From Dictyophora rubrovolvata (Eukaryota; Basidiomycota; Agaricomycetes; Phallales; Phallaceae), in contig CP114125.1 of the NCBI GenBank assembly GCA_029959195.1, positions 1,798,001-1,862,000 on the forward strand: a stretch of 64,000 bases of DNA. Direction: 5' to 3'. Shown in pieces: positions 37,206-47,828 of the stretch (its first letter is position 1; each line of letters begins with the position of its first letter). The position numbers were made by a program, and so were the translations under genes. The notes under the pieces were generated by a model that saw only the letters and a program-made list of their open reading frames with translations, had not been told where the DNA came from and did not search any database.

Positions 37206-38022
37206 CAGTCGATCGTTCCCATTCAGCAAAACAGAGGCCATGGTCTGATGAGACCGTGTCAGGATTGGCCCAAAGCAGAGGGGGTCCCTTGTCACACCGT
37301 TAGACTTAAAATAAATTGATGTCGCGCGGTTTCCAGCGTTCCGAGGAATTAAGATAGACCAAAGTGAGCGAACTTTATTAGAGGTATGGAAGTGAAACAG
37401 AATGGAAAGAAAGATTGTATTGAGAACAAAGAAAGAAATGTATGGAGACTTATAAATAGGAGAAGAGGAAAGGCCAGCGGAAGAAGGGCAATCCAATACT
37501 TACCCGTCCCGCTCTACCCAAATATTCCAAGAAATTATCCTTCTTACCCCAATGATGACCCACAGTATCCGCACCCGCCGCCATCGTCGTATCCCGCTCC
37601 TGCAAGTTACCCGGCTGCACTGCACCAGTACCCTCAGCTTCAACTAACATATCCCTCCCCCACATCCTGCACACCACAATCTGCAAAACCACTCAATAAA
37701 CACTGCAGCGCCCTCATTTTCACTTCAATACACCTACTATCCTTACCAACCCTCGTCCTCTTACAATTCGAATTAACTTTGCTATTTCTTGTTTATACGT
37801 GTCTGCGAATAAAAACGCCACCGGCAAGGGCTTCTTGCCACTGTCCTCACTATCCTCTTCACTTTGTTTATCTTAATTCCTCGGAACGCTGGGAATCGCG
37901 CGACATCAATTTATTTTATTTTTAGTCTAGCGGTGTGACAAGGGACCCCTCTGCTTTGGGCCAACCCTGACACGGTCTCATCAGACCATGGCCTCTGGGT
38001 TGCCGAATGGGAACGATCGACT
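37206..38022. mobile_element. Long inverted-repeat (foldback-like) element
   Basis: Two arms of about 165 bp in opposite orientation, roughly 37206-37373 and 37857-38022, are nearly identical. Both start CAGTCGATCGTTCCCATTC and both contain GAGGCCATGGTCTGATGAG and GACCGTGTCAGG. They end near GAGGAATTAAGATA and AAAGTG. The arms enclose about 480 bp of unrelated sequence. I see no clear target duplication next to the arms. A foldback or long-TIR non-autonomous DNA transposon is the simplest reading. The transcript would fold into a long double strand. Confidence 0.75.
37386..37925 (+). CDS. Pro/Tyr-rich ORF between inverted arms
   Basis: The 179-codon frame starts with ATG just inside the left arm and runs into the right arm. 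The first part is basic (KQNGKKDCIENKERNVWRL). The middle is Pro/Tyr-rich with repeated Y-P (YPSYPNDDPQYPHPPPSSYP, APASYPAALHQYPQLQLTYP). The last part is hydrophobic. No known domain. Being open through both arm and core could be chance. The Y-P repeats look like real coding sequence for a disordered protein. Low confidence that it is expressed. Confidence 0.3.
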   Translation: MEVKQNGKKDCIENKERNVWRLINRRRGKASGRRAIQYLPVPLYPNIPRNYPSYPNDDPQYPHPPPSSYPAPASYPAALHQYPQLQLTYPSPTSCTPQSAKPLNKHCSALIFTSIHLLSLPTLVLLQFELTLLFLVYTCLRIKTPPARASCHCPHYPLHFVYLNSSERWESRDINLFYF

Positions 38023-39246
38023 GTAAACCACTAGTACCGCGCTGACGCGGCCCTCAAAAAAACATGCTGTAGGGCACAATTTTCGACTAAAAAGTTTAAT
38101 AAATGTTAGCCAAAATAAATATGACTGTTCAAATCAAAGAGAGCATAATTTGAGAGGTAAAATAAATCATCGGAAAAAGACAAGGTATCTTAAGAGTGTC
38201 GCGGTAGCTTGAGACACTATGCAGCGAGAGCTCGGAGAAATACCGCGTTAGTCGACTGGACTTTCGGAGAAATACCGCGCCAGTTTCACTAGACCTTCGG
38301 AGAAATACCGCGCGTTAAATTCTTGTAGCCCGATCGTGCAGAGTTGTTCATAAATAGTAATAGATGAAATAACCACTGCCGCTTTGAAAAGGTGTTAATA
38401 GTTCAAACGAGAGATTGACGAGAGAGCAATGAAGGAGTATATTTGTAGCGGTTCACTGTGCGTAATTGTTGGGCGTCAAGTCGGATCTCAAGCACGAGGG
38501 CTCCGATCCAACTCCGATCACAGTGGAGGTCCTAATCCATACTACATGTACATTTGCTCTTGCTCTTGCTCTCCTTTTGGCCGATAAAATGTGCTTGAGA
38601 AGGTAACTCAAACTGAGATTGATACCTAGGCATTCAAGCATTTAGAACCAAATCATTTGATGGTCTTTTTTTTGTTTTGTTTGATTCGTAGGCCCCAATT
38701 CTTCTCTGGAATTTTTTAGATGTGAATGTTTTTGTTTAGACCGGCTATCAAAGGATCTGATGGACGTTCGCACCTCGAGTGGGCAGAGTCAGCCTTTCAA
38801 TTCGTCTATATTACGACCTTACAAAAGACATATTTTACACAAATCAGCTTCCCTTGTCGTTCAGAATAACAAACAGTGCTTTATCTCTGTTCTTTATAAT
38901 TGTTTCGGACACAGGCACACAGGCTCCTTGAGCTTCTTTGGGCTGTGCTTCCGAGCTGAGAAATCTACCCGAAACCGCCGTAAGGTAAACACTGGCACTA
39001 TTCAAGACCCTTATAGTTAGCACTGGCTCCGAGTAAATTGACGAATTTCACTCATCATCATGATCCCCTCCTGGCGACAATCAGCGCAACGCTCCTGCAT
39101 CAACATCAAGCTATTGATTTTCCCGCCGAGAAGGCCCTTGGGAAAATCCTCAGACGGCAAAAACCAATCTCCATCATTTTTCCCTGTTATATCTTTCCCC
39201 AAGACCCCTTTAAAGCTATTATTCAACCACCTCTACTTCAACAACC
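38023..39246. other. Intergenic with short tandem motif
   Basis: No recognised gene. Short frames at 38760-39020 and 39038-39367 are unassigned, the latter overlapping the oxidoreductase start. The interval contains the three-copy repeat at 38233-38312 and the promoter of the oxidoreductase gene. Confidence 0.4.
38233..38312. repeat. Three copies of CGGAGAAATACCGCG at 32-33 bp spacing
   Basis: The 15-mer CGGAGAAATACCGCG occurs exactly at 38233-38247, 38265-38279 and 38298-38312. The intervening 17-18 bases are related (GACTTT or GACCTT before the next copy). It is an imperfect tandem repeat with a conserved core. Its ends CGG...CCG form a short palindrome, as in sites of Zn2Cys6 regulators. 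Confidence 0.75.
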
Positions 39247-40868
39247 ATGCCCGAAATACCTAACCCGCGGCTCCTTTACAAGTCTATACCAAGAGGGTAC
39301 CCCGTTCCAGGAGAAAACCTCATTTACGACACTTCCGAAACTATTGATTTGGACAATGCACCGCTGAATGGAGGATTCCTGACCAAAACTCTTGTCGTTT
39401 CTCCGCAACCATGGTTGAGAGAACGATTACGGTAAGGGATCAACAAACGGTCATTAAGGACTATTACAATGTTCTTATTTTCTATTAGAGACCCGCAAAG
39501 AATCAGCTATTCTACACCGATGCGTGTCGGTTATACGTATGTCCCCTAATAAAACCCTCTCATTGCAAACACGAAGAATAAACTACTGATTGACCTGGCG
39601 ATCATCTTGTTCAGCTTCGTCGGGTTCGGCCTCGTCAAAGTCATACGTTCAGAGGACCCAAACTACTTAGTCGGTCAATATGTCGTCGGGATGATTCGTA
39701 AGTTCTTCAGCTGACAGATTCAGAGGCTTTCATTCGCACTAATCTCACTACCTTACTTCTTACACAGCTTGGCAAGCTTACACCATCCAACCTTGGGATG
39801 GGAAACAGACGTCCGATCCTGAAAGACTGCCCGCGTTCACTGTTGACGTAGACGCTCTTTCAATGGTTAAAGTCGTGAAGCACCCCACTATTCCTTGGAG
39901 TACATTCATGGGCGCTTTGGGAGGGTCCGGTCAGACAGCTTATATGGGGCTTAAAGAGCACGCAGACATGAAGGAGGTGGTTTTTTTACCTTAATTTTCA
40001 GCCCCTTTTCTTCTTCAAAAAAAAAAAGTCCTGACGTTTGACAAGGGTGAGACGCTGTTCGTCTCGACTGCGGCAGGATCTGTGGGAATGTAAGCATTTA
40101 CTTCTTCAACCAAGCAATCAAGACACTGAACTCGTTTACCGCCACTGGCTGTTCAGGATGGTAGTGCAGCTCGCCAAGCTAGCAGGTTTGAAGGTCATTG
40201 CTACCGCCGGGAGTGACGAAAAGGTTGAATATGTCAAGAACGAATTGGGAGCGGATGTTGTCTTTAACTACAACACAACATCAACTGACGAGGTCTTAAG
40301 AGAACATGGACCTATTGACATTTATTGGGATAACGGTAAGACATTATGTATGTTCGTTGTTTCCGGGGCCTGAAAGCAAAATCTCCTCTTCTATTTTAGT
40401 TGGCGGACCCACTTTGGAAGCTGCGATTGAGAATTGCAATCTCCACGCTAGAATTATTGTCAATTCCCCTCTTTATTATGCATATATTTTCTTTTCTGAC
40501 TCTAATTAACAGGCATGTGGGTACATGTCAGAATATAACGACCAAGAACGATATGGCGTCAAAGTAGGTGGTTCACCCAGCTACATACATGCACTTGGGG
40601 CACAATTTGATCATCTACTTTTTTTAAGACTTTAAGTTGGATCTTCAAACGACGTATACACATACACGGTATTGTGACACAAGATTTCAGAGCAAAATGG
40701 GCACAGAACTTCTTCGACGAAGTTCCTCCGCTTATTGCTTCCGAAAAAATTAAAATTAAAGAAGAAATAGTTTGTGGGCTTGAGAATGCTGCGACTGCGT
40801 GGGTTGATATGTTGAAGGGTAAAAATATCGGGAAGAGCGTCGTCATTGTAGCTGAGGATGATGATTGA
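39247..40868 (+). CDS. Zinc-independent medium-chain oxidoreductase (LTB4DH/PTGR-like)
   Basis: NADPH-dependent alkenal/one oxidoreductase of the medium-chain dehydrogenase superfamily, likely reducing carbon-carbon double bonds of reactive enones. The start at 39247 gives MPEIPNPRLLYKSIPRGYPV. The PTGR-type N-terminal domain has LNGGFLTKTLVVSPQPWLRE and SFVGFGLVKVIRSEDPN, with QYVVGMI and WQAYTIQP. The Rossmann part has ALGGSGQTAYMGLKEHADMK, ETLFVSTAAGSVGM and VVQLAKLAGLKVIATAGSDE, with GADVVFNY and DIYWDNVGGPTLEAAIENCN. The end is GKNIGKSVVIVAEDDD, stop at 40868. Catalytic zinc ligands are absent, as expected. About seven short introns. A second copy lies at the right end of the window, so the family is duplicated here. 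Confidence 0.9.
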
Positions 40869-40962
40869 CTTTGCCGCACTCTGCGCACGGATAATTATGT
40901 TTTATTGTAACATACATCCACGATGATAAATATTAGCATGGAGGAGTAAAAAAAAAAATAAT

Positions 40963-42747
40963 CTACGATTGTTGCAACAAATTAAACACCGGCTCCTCGG
41001 GCAAATTAACTATGGTCCCCCGGTTACGCAATGCAAGAATAATACTATAATCAACTTCATTGTAGCACTCCCCTAGTTCTACAACTTGAATCCCCATCCT
41101 GGACACAACATCCAAAAGAGCGTCTGCTATTTCCACCCGAACTCTTTTCAAAATGAGTGTCTTGAGTTTGAAATCTGACGGCAGCGACTGCAGTACTTCG
41201 ACGCAATCGCGCACGGGATGATGGCTACCCGACAACTCGAGAGTTTCAAGACGAGGAAACGCGGTACGAATATCAACTTCCCATGAGGTGAACAATTCCC
41301 AAGCCGACGAAACCAATTCGAGATGCGTTATTTCGGGCATGAAACGTATCAGCTGGAGAAACGGGGCATGATCAAATAAACGACCGGGTTGTCCCAAGCC
41401 TGAAATATAAAGGGGGAATAATGGTTTAGGGGACGGGTGGTTAAAGGAGGTTGTTCGGAATCCGCTTGAAGGCCGCCGACGAGAGTCATCGGAACGGGGC
41501 CCCGAGTAGATTAAAAAATTGCCGGTGTGTCTGAAAAGGTTGATATACAAGTAACGATGGTTTGCAAAATGGGAGAATGTCTCGGACGGCACCAGATCAA
41601 AAATGTTGGCGGAATCTGGCGCTTCGCTGGGTGCGTAGTCGTATTTTAGATCGAAGCAAGATAAAGATCCCATGGTTCTGATATGACGCGCCAAACACTT
41701 CATATACTCGTTCGTACGACCCATTATAGCCAGCTCGAGTCTACAGAGGTTGGGAAAGTCTAGTTGATTAGTCTCGAGGATAATGGGCTGCTTGAATTGC
41801 GCGAGGTCTTCAGAGATCGTAATGTTTGAATCGGATTGCGGAACATCGACTGAAAGAGCAACTTCCAGCTCAACCAAAAGAGGACAATGAGATAGAAACG
41901 TGAGGAGTTGAGATAATGTAGGTACTTTTTTTGGATAATGGATAGAAAAATGTGTTAGCTTGTGGTGCGGAGGTTCGGGCCACGGTAAAGCGACTTCTCG
42001 AAGTCTGAGTACTCGAAGATAGGAAACGTCTACTGGTAAAAGATCTGTCCAAGGTATATCGCCGACTCCAGTCGTATTGTCTAAAGAGTATAGCCCGAGA
42101 TCCAAACTCCGAAGTCGAAGTGGTAGCGAGCCAGAATCTTGAAACACGTGTCGGATCCCCATGAACTCGAGATACGTGAGATGGAGAGTCATAGAACTTA
42201 ATCGGGGTAAAACGTGACTCGCGAGAGACTCGAAATACGATTTCGATAAGCGGTATAGACCATGCAATTTCGGATTGGAGCTCGTGCCGGTGTTTAACAT
42301 TGGATATTCGAAAAGCGGGAAATGGTATCGCGTCGTCCATGAAAACGTGAGAGGAGCATTGCCCGACCGGTTCATGAACAAAGGGATAAGCGGACGAGCA
42401 CTTATATCCACGAAACCCCATAAACTGGGCCATTCCAGTGCAGAGTTCCTCCAATGACGACAAACATGGGAGATATAAAAAATAGTCGTCCCAGGAAAAG
42501 GCGAGTTATTGATTGCCAGTGTGAAAATGTCGTATAGTATATCAGGTATAACTTTGTTTATGGCAATCTTGGAGTTGTGGATAGTGTTTAGCTCCGAAAG
42601 GATGCCGCTGAGATCTTGTCGCGTTTGTTGTATGGTATTCAAAGTCAATTGTTGTGAATTTGTGCTGAAGACAAAGCATTTGTCAATGAGCGGCGTTTTA
42701 TTTTCATAAGACACACGGTGCTTACAGTATCTCATCTCTAAATGCAT
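40963..42747 (-). CDS. F-box/LRR protein, single exon
   Basis: A long F-box protein, presumably an SCF adaptor. The first ATG in frame is at 42747 (MHLEMRYCKHRVSYENKTPL), giving about 594 residues without introns. A helix with LTLNTIQQTRQDLSGILSEL precedes the F-box, which reads INKVIPDILYDIFTLAIN and TTIFYISHVCRHWRNSALEW then PSLWGFVDIS. This is the classic Agaricomycete arrangement 'IPxEILxxIF...VCxxWRxxAL..PxLW'. The remainder is leucine-rich with irregular repeats, for example LRSLDLGLYSLDNTTG, YLRVLRLREVALPWPEP and FPRLETLELSGSHHPVRD. It ends NLLQQS. It is not closely similar to the F-box pair at 12-15 kb. Confidence 0.88.
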   Translation of the reverse strand: MHLEMRYCKHRVSYENKTPLIDKCFVFSTNSQQLTLNTIQQTRQDLSGILSELNTIHNSKIAINKVIPDILYDIFTLAINNSPFPGTTIFYISHVCRHWRNSALEWPSLWGFVDISARPLIPLFMNRSGNAPLTFSWTTRYHFPLFEYPMLNTGTSSNPKLHGLYRLSKSYFESLASHVLPRLSSMTLHLTYLEFMGIRHVFQDSGSLPLRLRSLDLGLYSLDNTTGVGDIPWTDLLPVDVSYLRVLRLREVALPWPEPPHHKLTHFSIHYPKKVPTLSQLLTFLSHCPLLVELEVALSVDVPQSDSNITISEDLAQFKQPIILETNQLDFPNLCRLELAIMGRTNEYMKCLARHIRTMGSLSCFDLKYDYAPSEAPDSANIFDLVPSETFSHFANHRYLYINLFRHTGNFLIYSGPRSDDSRRRPSSGFRTTSFNHPSPKPLFPLYISGLGQPGRLFDHAPFLQLIRFMPEITHLELVSSAWELFTSWEVDIRTAFPRLETLELSGSHHPVRDCVEVLQSLPSDFKLKTLILKRVRVEIADALLDVVSRMGIQVVELGECYNEVDYSIILALRNRGTIVNLPEEPVFNLLQQS

Positions 42748-43493
42748 GAAGGTGACCACGCCCTGCAACGTTATTACACAGTTCCATGGTTTGTGTTTGT
42801 GGTGGATGAGATCTATGAGAAACGAGTACTGAAAGAACCACGACGAAAGGATGAGTCAGATAGTGAGCGCAAACTTTACAACCAAGTTGTCGCACCTTTA
42901 TAAGCTCACAATATAACGCATGTGGTTCGATTGAAAACTGCTGTCGTAACTGCGGATGCTGTCTGACAATCAGACTGCGACGAGTATAGCTTTGTGGTGG
43001 TGTTTAGTAGTGGCCGGAAAACCTATTACGTCAGCTTTTCATTGTTTGCAACCATGTGAGGGCCGCGGTGTTCAAGTTGTCATGTCCGAGGAATGCTTAG
43101 CGTCGATCTCTTTATGTTTTTATCTCTATGGCGTACTTGTGTTCCTTGTCTTGAGGACATTTTCTATTTATAGAAAATCATGGACACTTCGTTGGACCAC
43201 ACCACAAGCTCGGTGATGTTCGACCTTTGTATGAACAAAATCCATTCTGTTGTGGTGAAATCCTTTGCGACGGGATAGATTTCTCCTTGCCCACACGCGA
43301 ACTCTTGTTTATTGTTGAAAGATATATAAAATCTTTGACACGGGACACTTTTCTCCATTGGTTAACCGCCATTGCTTTCATTGTTTGTGCTCGCCTTACA
43401 TAGGTTTCACCTTGTTAAATGCGATATTCCCACCTGATTCACTGAAGTATCTCATTTTCGCAACTTCTGTTGCTGACCGCTTTGTGGCGAACG
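42748..43493. other. Intergenic between divergent genes
   Basis: Contains a plus-strand frame (42956-43216) with a hydrophobic segment ISLCFYLYGVLVFLVLRTF. It is short, starts in no clear context and may be chance. Nothing else recognised. Confidence 0.35.
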
Positions 43494-44210
43494 ATGCCAC
43501 TCTCGGAGGGAACTACCATGACCGGATCCTACGCGACTACAACGATTGATGAACCGGTAACTGCGCAGACAGCTGTCATGGATTCCCCATATTCTTCCTC
43601 TGCTGCTACCATCCAGTCGTACCATGAACAGCCGTACCCCAAAGTCGCCGCGGTAGACCCTGAGCCTGCAGGGATCCAATGGTTGAAAGAAGTATCCGCA
43701 GATCCAGGTTATCCTGAACAAAGTTCAGAGTCACCTGAGGACCCGGTTAGCCGGGTCAATCCAATCGTATCCGACAGCGATTCTGTTATGACCCGAAACT
43801 TCGCCTCCGAAACCGACTTTGTCTCTGAAACCAATCCCTTCGCTCTTGATTCTTCTTCTCAATCACCAGAATTCACTTTGCAACAGGAATATGTGAACGG
43901 TTTATTCCCAGACTTAGGCTATGAACTACCCATTTATGCCTCGGATGACGTCGATTTTCAACAAACACAACAACTCTATGCACGTCGTGCCAAATGGCTC
44001 GCAAAAAAGGAACAGATATCCAGAGATTTGGGCAAGTCATCTCTGTTCTCGCCATCATTGGTTAACTGTCCGGTTTCCTCGACCGCAACACCTGCATCTA
44101 ACGACCGTTTCCTGCGCTACAACACTAACACATCGATTCATCATCCCCGACCTGTGGAGTCCCGACTTCCCTTTCCAAATGCTCGGCTACACCCCTTCAA
44201 CCCTCTTTGA
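43494..44210 (+). CDS. Hypothetical low-complexity protein
   Basis: A single uninterrupted frame of about 238 residues from the ATG at 43494 (MPLSEGTTMTGSYATTTIDE) to a stop at 44208. It is acidic and rich in Ser, Pro, Asp and Glu, for example DPGYPEQSSESPEDPVSRVN. A denser part follows: EFTLQQEYVNGLFPDLGYEL and DDVDFQQTQQLYARRAKWLA then KKEQISRDLGKS, which may form a helix. No signal peptide, membrane helix or known domain. Length and composition suggest a real coding region. The function is unknown. Confidence 0.5.
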   Translation: MPLSEGTTMTGSYATTTIDEPVTAQTAVMDSPYSSSAATIQSYHEQPYPKVAAVDPEPAGIQWLKEVSADPGYPEQSSESPEDPVSRVNPIVSDSDSVMTRNFASETDFVSETNPFALDSSSQSPEFTLQQEYVNGLFPDLGYELPIYASDDVDFQQTQQLYARRAKWLAKKEQISRDLGKSSLFSPSLVNCPVSSTATPASNDRFLRYNTNTSIHHPRPVESRLPFPNARLHPFNPL

Positions 44211-44502
44211 AAGAATGGATGATCCTTCGCCAGTGACTTATACCCTGAACCCATTAGGAATCATTGTATGAAATGAACTCTTCCCTCACCTCGTTACCTT
44301 TGCATCTCAATGCCACGTGATCTATGCACCTTCACGATTTCGTCATAAATAGCGGTATATTAGATAAATACACAATGAATATTAGCATGTGCATTCTTAC
44401 CATCTATCAGTTTTTGCTGTAACATCGAAGATCTGTTCTCTACGTCCCAGATTCCGGCCCTTGACTTGGGCTATTCTTCGGCCTACACGAGTACACAATG
44501 CT

Positions 44503-47007
44503 TTAAGCTGATTCGTATCTGGGTGGCGTCTCCGACGCTTTGTTCATCGCGATGTTATCCAGCCTTATTAATACTTCGGACATCGCTGGTCGCTTTTTAG
44601 GCTCAGAATGCATCAAAGAAGCTGAAATAGCTAATAGTGAAGTCCGTAAATCAGATTGCTCCGATTTATCACACATATACTTGATGGTCGCTCCGCAACT
44701 GTATAGATCAGCCCGAAAAGGGTTGTACCATTTCGAAGTCTCCACTTCAGGCGCCACATATCCCCTCGTTCCGACTCTTCCTTGGATTATCTTTTCCTGA
44801 CTGCTTAGCTGGCATGATAGTCCAAAGTCTATGATAGTGAATCTTAGTTCCGAGTCATCAGAAAGCATGAGATTATCCAGTTTGATATCGAGGTGCACGA
44901 TATTGTTCTCGTGTAAAAACGCAATCCCTTCGACAAGTTGGCATACGATCTTCCTCAGATTTTTCGATATGGTGGATGGAGTCGCGCTGGAAAAACATTG
45001 TCCGCCATGTGGCAAAGACACCATTGTCCCACCTGCAACGGACCACATCCGGATTGGACGAACAGCGTGGTTGTGAGGGACGTAAGTGTGGATAGATGGT
45101 GAAGTATCCGTAGTTCACTTGAATTGTTATTGACGAATTTAAGAATTTCAAAATAGGGGTCATCGGTATTTTTCTCGTATATCAGTGCGATATTTGGATG
45201 CTGAAAATGCAGTTCAAAAGTTATTGCTAGAAATTAAGCGCAAAAATCGGCTTACGAAGCAATCTACGATCTCAACCTGAAGATTCAACTGATCCAGGAC
45301 GTAAGTTACCTCATCTGAGTGGAAATGCGAGGGAACGTTTTCCTCGTCTTCGTTGCCGCCTTCGTCCCCTTCACCTTCACCTTCGTCCTCTTCGGTTATG
45401 TTGGGTAACGTACTCTCACGGGGTTGCTTAGTAGTCCGCAGTCCCGAGAATGAAAGCACAGATTGTGCTTGTTTCGCGAGAGTTGATAGTTGGGATTCTT
45501 TTTCGGAATCAATATCCTCCGCCAGGGATTGGAACTGGGAGAGCAAATTGAACATCTCCAGCAGAAATTGTGAAGAGGCCTTGCGTTGTTTGAGATCGAA
45601 CGTCTTCTGAGCGATGTTCACCTTTATATATATATGTTATTAGTCACCTATTATCTGTAAATAGGGTTAAGAAGATTATACCTTCGCATCCGCATTCTTA
45701 TTTTCTGGTTTTACGATGTAACGGTGAACATGAAGATCTGCAGTGAGGTATATAGCCACCACGAAGAAAATCTTGTTCGATGTTGACTTGAGGAAGTAAT
45801 TCCCAGGGCGGGAGAGCGCTATTGCCTGGAGCAACATCCGAAATTTATCTGACTGATTCTTGTTTGAAATGACTTCTGATAAAGTGATTGGTAGGACATT
45901 ACTTATGACCACACTCCAATCATTCCGAGGGATATATTTTGTCCAAACTTCGCCGACCTTGATAAATACAGGGAATCTCCAATCGACGTTCCTGTATCGA
46001 GGGTTATAGCAAATCACTAAAGAAGAGCATAGACCTTACTCTTTGTAGTTCAATAACGTTGAGTCCAAGAAAGGATAATGAACAGTTGGGTGAATGAAGG
46101 TGCTACAAAATGTACTTGCTTTGAAGGCGGAGGAGGATCCATCTACGGCCCTCACAGTATCCGTGATGTATGAGTGTTGAAGGATAAATAGAGATGCGTA
46201 TTCTCTATCGCTCTCTACGGATACTGCGTCTTCTTCATCAAAAGCTTGAAACATCAGAGAGAACTGTTCACCATAGCGATCACGAGCCAAATCGCGATCT
46301 GGTGAGGGAATGGTCTTGTAATTTGTTTTCAGAGAAGCATTCGAATGAGAGAGAGAGAGAGAGAGAGTAAAACTAAACGACACATACGTCAGAGTAAACA
46401 CGTAATTGAGAAAGTCTATCTTGTATTTCCTGGATATCGATAGGTACTTGTAGAGAAGGTTGGGAATCCGATGATTCATTATCAAAGTTGGCCGAGTCCG
46501 AAAACATTTCAGCATTGTTTCTGGCCACATCGCCACTTTTGAATTGACCCTTGGTCCCGACGACAAGGCTTAGTCTCATGAATAATTCAGAATAATTCAG
46601 CTTCACAAGATCAACTGCATTGACACGTTTGGTTGGTTTGAACAGATCTTGGAAATCAAAAATTCATCTTTAGGGAGAGGCGATGAGCCCTTGAGCACTC
46701 ACCCAGGTTGCGTAGTTTCATAAAGCTTCTCTCCTCGATGCATTCAAACAGAAGATCAACAAGTGCTTTATTCTCGCGAACAAGCTTTTCAGAATTGTCA
46801 AGATCCAGATATTTCTTGTTGACTAGACCCCCGGGAGTGAGACGTAAAGACAATGAGGTAAGTAGCCACTGCATTGATGTCGTCCTTCTGAGGGATAGGT
46901 AATTTGAGAATATTTTCATCTATAACATTTTCTTCTTGTTCATTGAACTCTCTTTCATACGTCTTCAACGTCTTTTTGTTTGTGGAGGTGGTCGCTTTCG
47001 GTGGCAT
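44503..47007 (-). CDS. Kinase-like protein with long novel N-terminus
   Basis: The start at 47007 gives MPPKATTSTNKKTLKTYERE. Exons splice to a long N-terminal part I do not recognise: YLDLDNSEKLVRENKALVDL, DLFKPTKRVNAVDLVKLNYS, RDRYGEQFSLMFQAFDEEDA, NVDWRFPVFIKVGEVWTKYI and TADLHVHRYIVKPENKN. A coiled, acidic linker follows (QFQSLAEDIDSEKESQL; EEDEGEGEGDEGGNEDEE). The C-terminal third is a protein kinase C-lobe: GIAFLHENNIVHLDIKLDNL (catalytic loop with Asp, Lys and Asn), TIIDFGLS, GRVGTRGYVAPEVETSKWYN and a C-terminus KKRPAMSEVLIRLD. The N-lobe is weak: I see HPNIALIYEKNTDDPYFEIL with a possible alpha-C Glu, but no glycine loop or obvious VAIK lysine. Between about 45070 and 45105 the frame changes by one base, so this allele has a frameshift or the sequence has an error. 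Confidence 0.7.
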
Positions 47008-47175
47008 GATGAATGACAGATTCTGAACAAAGTGACGGTTCGCGACGCCGTCACGCCGTTATTTGGTCCAATCCGCTGTTCCGAAATGAAACTCAGTTTG
47101 GGCACCCCGAAGCGGTTACATGGACTCGGAGTATGTTCGGACATCCTTTGAGAACCATTATGCATTATTCACCGT

Positions 47176-47720
47176 CTAATCTACTAGTAATGTGACCAGT
47201 ACATATAACTCGCGCAAAGTATCCATCAAATGTCGTAAATAGATGGTGGTAAACAAACGCAGGAGAACAGGTCGCTCTGTCAATCTTACCTGAATTTCAG
47301 CTGCTTTGCAGACCTCACGTTTTTGAATGACATTGAAAACTTGTGCAATAAACGTAATATTTTTGGCAAAGCGTCCGTCGTGGTACCGCAACGCCCACTT
47401 TGCATGCTCCTGATATGAAACCTTTTTCCTTCGTTTGACTTCGAAACCTCCTGCACCGTATGGGAAAAGATATGGAAACGTGCCCAATAGATGGTTGGGG
47501 TCATCAAGGCTTCCTTCGAACACCTCGTCTTGTTCATTTCGTCTTGCGCATTCATTTACGTATCCCTTTCCTCGTCGTTATAAATACCGTTCCTCGTCCT
47601 GCTCTTCAACATTTCAATTCCCATGCTGGAAGTTGCGAATACCATGTCGCATTAACTCCTTAGTAGGTATATCGTAGCCGTTAATGTTTACAACGGCATT
47701 TTCGGAAAGAGGTATTATCA
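47176..47720 (-). mobile_element. Helitron N-terminal domain relic
   Basis: The frame at about 47240-47555 reads LLGTFPYLFPYGAGGFEVKR, KKVSYQEHAKWALRYHDGRF and ITFIAQVFNVIQKREVCKAA. This is the Helitron helicase-like N-terminal domain (LFPYGxGG...HxxWxLxYHDxRF...QKR). Upstream, up to about 47720, the sequence still reads as Helitron-like (IPLSENAVVNINGYDIP) but contains stops. No Rep or helicase domain follows, since the next gene starts at 47007. It is a short, broken fragment of a rolling-circle DNA transposon. Confidence 0.78.
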
Positions 47721-47828
47721 TGGGGACCGCAAATGCCATATAAAAATCAAAATAATTATACACAGAATACGTGCATTTTACAATTCCAGCTGCAACTTGC
47801 TAATAAACCTATGTCAAAGAGAGACCAT

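Noticed and set aside
41870-42463. Minus-strand 197-codon ORF overlapping the large F-box gene
   Set aside because: Same strand but another frame of the F-box gene; the F-box frame has clear family motifs and this one has none.
46345-46372. GAGAGA microsatellite considered as a regulatory element
   Set aside because: It lies inside a kinase-gene intron as a CT-rich polypyrimidine stretch; nothing suggests regulation.
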